This document shows, piece by piece, positions 60,168-64,000 of a stretch of DNA of 64,000 bases. The stretch's first letter is position 1; every line of letters begins with the position of its first letter. The notes beneath the pieces were generated by a model. That model ran no database searches. It saw only the letters and a program-made list of their open reading frames with translations, and was not told the origin of the DNA. This stretch comes from Agromyces agglutinans (GTDB taxonomy: Bacteria > Actinomycetota > Actinomycetes > Actinomycetales > Microbacteriaceae): positions 62,001 through 126,000 of the forward strand of contig NZ_WJIF01000004.1 in assembly GCF_009647605.1 (NCBI RefSeq), written 5' to 3'. The position numbers and the translations under genes were made by a program.

Positions 60168-61754
60168 TCAGCCGCGCACGGCCGTGAACTGCTCGACCAG
60201 CGTGCGCTTGAGCACCTTGCCGCTCGCGCCGATCGGCAGCTGGTCGACGACGTGCACGACGCGCGGGTACTTGTACGCCGCGATGCGCTCCTTCGCGAAC
60301 GCGACGAGCTCGTCGGCGTCGAGGTCCTGGCCCTCTTTTGCGATGACGGCGGCGTGCACCTCCTGGCCGTGCACGTCGTCGGCGAGCCCGAAGACGGCCG
60401 AGATCGCGACCTTCGGATGCCTCGCGAGCACCGCTTCGACCTCCGACGGGTACACGTTGTAGCCGTTGCGCACGATCATGTCCTTCTTGCGGTCGACGAT
60501 CGTGATGACCCCGTCGACGAGCGTGCCGAGATCGCCGGTTCGGAACCAGCCGTCGACCACGGCCGCCTCGGATGCCTCGGGGCGCCCGAGGTATCCCTTG
60601 AACAGGTTGTGCCCGCGCACGACGACCTCGCCGAGCGCCCCGGGCTCGGCGAGGAGCTCGATGCGTCCCTCGACCTCTGGGTCGGCGATCGCGACGTCGA
60701 CGCCCCAGAGCGATCGGCCGACGGTTCCGGGCCGGATCGGCTCGTGCAGCGTGTTCGACGACACGGTCGGGGCGGTCTCGGTGAGGCCGTACCCCTCGTG
60801 CACGTCGGCGCCGAACGTCGCCTTGAAGGCCTCGAGCACGGCGACGGGCAGCGCCGCGCCGCCCGAGACCGCGAACCGCAGCGGCGGCCGGCGGTCGGTG
60901 TGCGATGCGGCCTCGATCATGCCGACGAACATCGTCGGCACGGCCGTGAACGCCGTCGCCTCGTACTCGAGCAGGAGGTCGAGCGCCTGCTGCGGGTCGA
61001 ACTTCGGCAGCAGGATGATGGCCGCGCCCACGCGGAACGCCATGTTCATGACCGCCATCTGCCCGAACGCGTGGAACAGCGGCAGCCCGCCGAACACCAC
61101 GTCGTCGGCGCGCAGGTCGAACGAGTCGATGAGCGAGCAGTGCACCTGCTCGACGGCGGCGAGGTGGCTGCCGACCGCGCCCTTGGGGAACCCGGTCGTG
61201 CCGCTCGTGTAGAGGATGGTCGCCGCGTCGGTCGGGTGCACGGCGACGTGGCGCTCGATCGGTTCGGCGACGGATGCCTCGGCCTCCAGCCGCGGCAGGT
61301 CTGGCATGCCCGGGTCGTTCGGCAGGAGCACGGTGACCAGCGGCACGCCCGCGGCCGCGGCGGCCGGCGCGGCCTCGCCGAGCATCGGGGCGGCGACCAC
61401 GACGAGGTCGGCGCCCGCGTCGCGCAGCACGTACTCGATCTCCTCGGCCTTGAAGAGGAGGTGGATCGGCACCGCGATCGCGCCGAGCGAGATCACGGCG
61501 TAGAAGACGCGTGCGAAGTCCGGCACGTTCGGCACGATGAGCGCGACGCGCGAGCCGCGGCCGATGCCGCGCGCGCGCAGCGCACCCGCGTACGCGCGGG
61601 TCTGCGCCCAGAGCTCGCCGTAGGTCGTCGTCGTGCCCATGAAGATCAGGGCGCGGCGATCGGGATGCCTCGTGGCGGTCTCGGCGAGGCAGCTCGCGAG
61701 CGAGATCGTACCGAAGCCGGGTCCGTCGATCGCGGGGTCGGGCAGGTGGGTCAT
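60168..61754 (-). CDS. Acyl-CoA synthetase (class I AMP-forming ligase)
   Basis: 528 aa from the ATG at 61754 (AAAGGA upstream; a further ATG at 61772 precedes that site and is less likely). P-loop YTSGTTGFPKG (182-192), YGLTETAPTVS, the hinge-region TGDLGTLVDG and the C-terminal catalytic Lys in PIGASGKVLKRTL are all present. It activates a carboxylic acid as CoA thioester. In this context it would activate the acid imported by the liv system. Third gene of the minus-strand unit after the kinase and dehydrogenase genes. Confidence 0.93.
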   Translation of the reverse strand: MTHLPDPAIDGPGFGTISLASCLAETATRHPDRRALIFMGTTTTYGELWAQTRAYAGALRARGIGRGSRVALIVPNVPDFARVFYAVISLGAIAVPIHLLFKAEEIEYVLRDAGADLVVVAAPMLGEAAPAAAAAGVPLVTVLLPNDPGMPDLPRLEAEASVAEPIERHVAVHPTDAATILYTSGTTGFPKGAVGSHLAAVEQVHCSLIDSFDLRADDVVFGGLPLFHAFGQMAVMNMAFRVGAAIILLPKFDPQQALDLLLEYEATAFTAVPTMFVGMIEAASHTDRRPPLRFAVSGGAALPVAVLEAFKATFGADVHEGYGLTETAPTVSSNTLHEPIRPGTVGRSLWGVDVAIADPEVEGRIELLAEPGALGEVVVRGHNLFKGYLGRPEASEAAVVDGWFRTGDLGTLVDGVITIVDRKKDMIVRNGYNVYPSEVEAVLARHPKVAISAVFGLADDVHGQEVHAAVIAKEGQDLDADELVAFAKERIAAYKYPRVVHVVDQLPIGASGKVLKRTLVEQFTAVRG

Positions 61755-61790
61755 GTTCGGGGTTCCTTTCATCGTCGTCGATGGGGCTGG

Positions 61791-62993
61791 TCAGCGGGCG
61801 AACTCGGCCTTGCCGAGGGCGTTCAGGTGCACCTCGTCGGGGCCGTCGGCGATGCGCAGGGCGCGCGCGCCGGCGAACAGTTCGGCGAGCGGCTGGTCGG
61901 GGCCGAGCCCGGCCGCGCCGAACACCTGGATCGCGCGGTCGAGGATGCGCTGCACCGCGCGCGGCACGGCGATCTTGATCGACTGGATCTCGGTCATCGC
62001 CCGCCGGTTGCCGACGGTGTCCATGAGCCACGCGGTCTTCAGCACGAGCAGGCGCAGGCTCTCGAGCTCGATGCGCGCCTCGGCGACCCACTCGCGGACG
62101 ACGCCCTGCTCCGCGAGCGTGCGCCCGAAGGCCGTGCGCGTCCGCGCCCGCTCGCGCACGAGCGACAGCGCCCGCTCGGCCATGCCGAGGGCGCGCATGC
62201 AGTGGTGGATGCGTCCCGGCCCGAGCCGGGCCTGCGCCATCGCGAACCCCTCGCCCTCGCCGCCGAGCAGGTTCGCCGCAGGAACGCGCGCGTCGTGGAA
62301 GACGATCTCGGCGTGGCCGCCGTGGTCGCGGTCGTCGTAGCCGAACACCGTGAGCGGACGCACGATCTCGACGCCGGGGGTGTCGCGCGGCACGAGCACC
62401 ATCGACTGCTGGGCGTGGCGCGGGGCATCCGGATCGGTCTTGCCCATCACGATCAGCAGGCGGGCATCGGGACTCATCGCGCCCGTCGACCACCACTTGC
62501 GACCCGTGACCACGTACGCGTCGCCGTCGCGGCGGATGCGGGTGCCGATGTTCGTGGCATCCGAGGACGCGACGTCGGGCTCGGTCATGCAGAACGCCGA
62601 TCGCACGCGCGCGTCGAGCAGCGGGTCGAGCCACTCGGCCTGCTGGTCGGGCGTGCCGAAGTGGGCGAGGAGTTCGGCGTTGCCCGTGTCGGGCGCGGCG
62701 CAGTTGAACGCGACCGGCGCGAGCCGCGGACTCCACCCGGTCGCCTCGGCGATGGGCGCGTACTGCTGGTTCGTGAGGCCGGCACCGCGCTCGCCGGGGA
62801 GGAAGAGGTTCCAGAGCCCGTCCCCGCGCGCGGCCGCGCGGAGTTCGTCGACGACGGGGCGGAAGCTCCACACGCCGGGCGTCGCCGCGAGCTGTTCGTC
62901 GAGCACGGTCTCGGCGGGGATCACGCGGTCGTCGATGAAGGCGCGTGCCCTCGCGAGCAGGTCGGTCGTGCGGTCGTCGTGGGCGAAGTCCAT
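61791..62993 (-). CDS. Acyl-CoA dehydrogenase (ACAD10/11-like)
   Basis: 400 aa. FAD-dependent fold: AFCMTEPDVASSDATNI and TGRKWWSTGA are the flavin and substrate-loop motifs; the C-terminal IQVFGAAGLGPDQPLAELF matches the ACAD signature and the catalytic base region. Strong similarity in plan to the dehydrogenase half of ACAD10/ACAD11, which in humans is fused to an APH-like kinase. Here the kinase is the immediately preceding gene (3-base gap). Confidence 0.93.
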   Translation of the reverse strand: MDFAHDDRTTDLLARARAFIDDRVIPAETVLDEQLAATPGVWSFRPVVDELRAAARGDGLWNLFLPGERGAGLTNQQYAPIAEATGWSPRLAPVAFNCAAPDTGNAELLAHFGTPDQQAEWLDPLLDARVRSAFCMTEPDVASSDATNIGTRIRRDGDAYVVTGRKWWSTGAMSPDARLLIVMGKTDPDAPRHAQQSMVLVPRDTPGVEIVRPLTVFGYDDRDHGGHAEIVFHDARVPAANLLGGEGEGFAMAQARLGPGRIHHCMRALGMAERALSLVRERARTRTAFGRTLAEQGVVREWVAEARIELESLRLLVLKTAWLMDTVGNRRAMTEIQSIKIAVPRAVQRILDRAIQVFGAAGLGPDQPLAELFAGARALRIADGPDEVHLNALGKAEFAR

Positions 62994-62996
62994 GGT

Positions 62997-64000
62997 TCAG
63001 CGCCTTCCTGCGGTCGCCCGCGAGAGTCCGTCGGCCGCGAGGGGTTCGACGAGGTCGCCGATGCGGTCGAAGCCGTCGCCGACCGTCTCGCCGGCACGGA
63101 AGCGGAAGTGGATGCCCTCGAGGATCACCGCGAGCTTGAACGCCGCGAAGGCGCGGTACCAGGAGAGGTCGGGCACGGCGATGCCCGCGCGCTCGGCGTA
63201 CGCGTCGGCGAGCTCGTCGAAGCTCGCGTACCCGGCGGCGAGGTCGACGGAGCTGTGCGCGACGGCGCCCGCGTCGCCCGAGACCTCGCCGATGTGCCAG
63301 TACAGGCCCAGCAGGCCGAGGTCCACGAGCGGGTCGCCGAGCGTCGCCATCTCCCAGTCGAGGATCGCGGAGATGCGCGGCGCCTCGCCCGTGCCCGCGA
63401 CGAGCGCGTTGTCGAGGCGGTAGTCGCCGTGCACGATCGTGGTGCGCGCGGTCTCGGGCACGCCGCCCGCGAGGCGCTCCTGGAGTTCGTCGAGCAGCGG
63501 CACCGCGCGCGAGCGCGACGCGTCGAGCTGTCGGCGCCAGGTCGCGAGCTGCCGCTCGAGGTAGCCGCCGCCCCGGCCGAAGTCGGCGAGGCCGACCCGC
63601 TCGGGGTCGACCGCGTGGAGGTCGGCGAGCACGACCGCGAGCTCGAGGCTGAGGGCGTGCAGGCCGGCCGCGGTGAACTCGGCGTTCTGCCGGGTGTCGC
63701 CGAGCACCCGCCCCTCGACCCGCTCCATGAGGAAGAACGGGGTGCCCGTGACGCGGGCGTCGACGGTGTCGTCGACGACGTCGATGGCGCGCGGAACGGG
63801 CACCGTGCTCGCCGCGAGGGCCGAGATCACGCGGTGCTCGCGGAACATGTCGTGCGCGCTCGAGAGCACGTGACCGAGCGGCGGGCGGCGGAGCACGAGC
63901 GGGATCGCCGCGCCGTCGACGCGGTAGGTCAGGTTGGAGCGGCCGCCGGCGATGAGCGTGACGCGCAGCGGTGCGGGGGAGGACGCGGCGGCCGGCGACA
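62997..64000 (-). CDS. APH-family small-molecule kinase, ACAD10/11-like (5' cut by window edge)
   Basis: At least 334 codons; open to the window end with no start, so the gene begins further right. Brenner motif HGDYRLDN (about 63431) and metal-binding DWEMATLGDPLVDLG follow the APH kinase plan; an N-terminal GGRSNLTYRVD is also typical of phosphotransferase-family proteins adjacent to acyl-CoA dehydrogenases. In LvaA/ACAD11-type pathways this kinase phosphorylates the 4-hydroxy group of a hydroxyacyl-CoA. No antibiotic-resistance signature is evident. Confidence 0.9.
   Translation of the reverse strand, partial: SPAAASSPAPLRVTLIAGGRSNLTYRVDGAAIPLVLRRPPLGHVLSSAHDMFREHRVISALAASTVPVPRAIDVVDDTVDARVTGTPFFLMERVEGRVLGDTRQNAEFTAAGLHALSLELAVVLADLHAVDPERVGLADFGRGGGYLERQLATWRRQLDASRSRAVPLLDELQERLAGGVPETARTTIVHGDYRLDNALVAGTGEAPRISAILDWEMATLGDPLVDLGLLGLYWHIGEVSGDAGAVAHSSVDLAAGYASFDELADAYAERAGIAVPDLSWYRAFAAFKLAVILEGIHFRFRAGETVGDGFDRIGDLVEPLAADGLSRATAGRR

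Noticed and set aside
62997-64000. Aminoglycoside-resistance phosphotransferase
   Set aside because: The family motif alone is not evidence of resistance; adjacency to an acyl-CoA dehydrogenase and ligase points to acyl-CoA metabolism.

Overview
This is a GC-rich (about 70% by eye) actinobacterial chromosome segment. Strong G/C third positions, frequent GTG starts, start-stop overlaps such as ATGA and GTGA, a DUF222/HNH gene and GGTCGAGTAG-type palindromic repeats suggest a member of the Microbacteriaceae (Agromyces- or Microbacterium-like). This is an inference from style, not a database match. No rRNA, tRNA, CRISPR array or integrase was seen.

Layout. (1) 1-5394: a compact, slightly less GC-biased island with an anti-phage QatABCD operon. 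It has a KAP-type ATPase tail (cut by the window edge), QatB, the QueC-like QatC, the TatD-like QatD and, translationally coupled behind them, a fifth gene for an ApeA-like HEPN protein. A frame-broken glutaminase remnant lies at its right edge. (2) 5844-21892: housekeeping and hypothetical genes: an epimerase-like SDR, a glutaminase-STAS fusion, several unknown membrane proteins, a DesK/NarL-type two-component pair, a zinc-ribbon/repeat-domain membrane protein, a DUF222-HNH protein, a repeat-rich DUF5684-like protein and an Ogt-type DNA repair protein. (3) 22007-29467: a peptidoglycan-sugar (MurNAc) recycling locus: RpiR regulator and beta-lactamase-fold hydrolase on one strand; murQ, an ABC importer and a BadF/NagK-like kinase on the other. 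(4) 29528-38706: epoxide hydrolase, NmrA-like reductase, a large secreted M14 carboxypeptidase, a small acidic protein and a SNF2 helicase. (5) 38780-47991: a galactan/galacto-oligosaccharide locus: secreted GH53 galactanase, GH35 beta-galactosidase, ABC importer and LacI regulator, with promoter and operator-like palindromes between the divergent arms. (6) 48111-50983: small membrane proteins, an MFS transporter and a small RHH-like protein. (7) 51427-64000: a TetR-controlled acyl-catabolic region: two SDRs, a quinone-oxidoreductase-like MDR enzyme, a complete Liv-type ABC importer and, convergent to it, acyl-CoA ligase, acyl-CoA dehydrogenase and an APH-family kinase (cut by the window edge). 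That gene set resembles 4-hydroxy/4-oxo acid (levulinate-like) degradation.

Four non-coding repeat families are scattered through the window: (a) intergenic clusters of CTTGTCGA words, at one place bounded by perfect 27-bp terminal inverted repeats; (b) REP-like palindromes starting GGTCGAGTAG, which supply the stop codon to three different genes; (c) two long perfect hairpins of one family; (d) the short word GGATGCC/GGCATCC, which looks strongly over-used in all frames.

The most interesting object is the five-gene Qat-HEPN operon. Next are the repeat family with DnaA-box-like ends and the candidate 4-hydroxy acid pathway.
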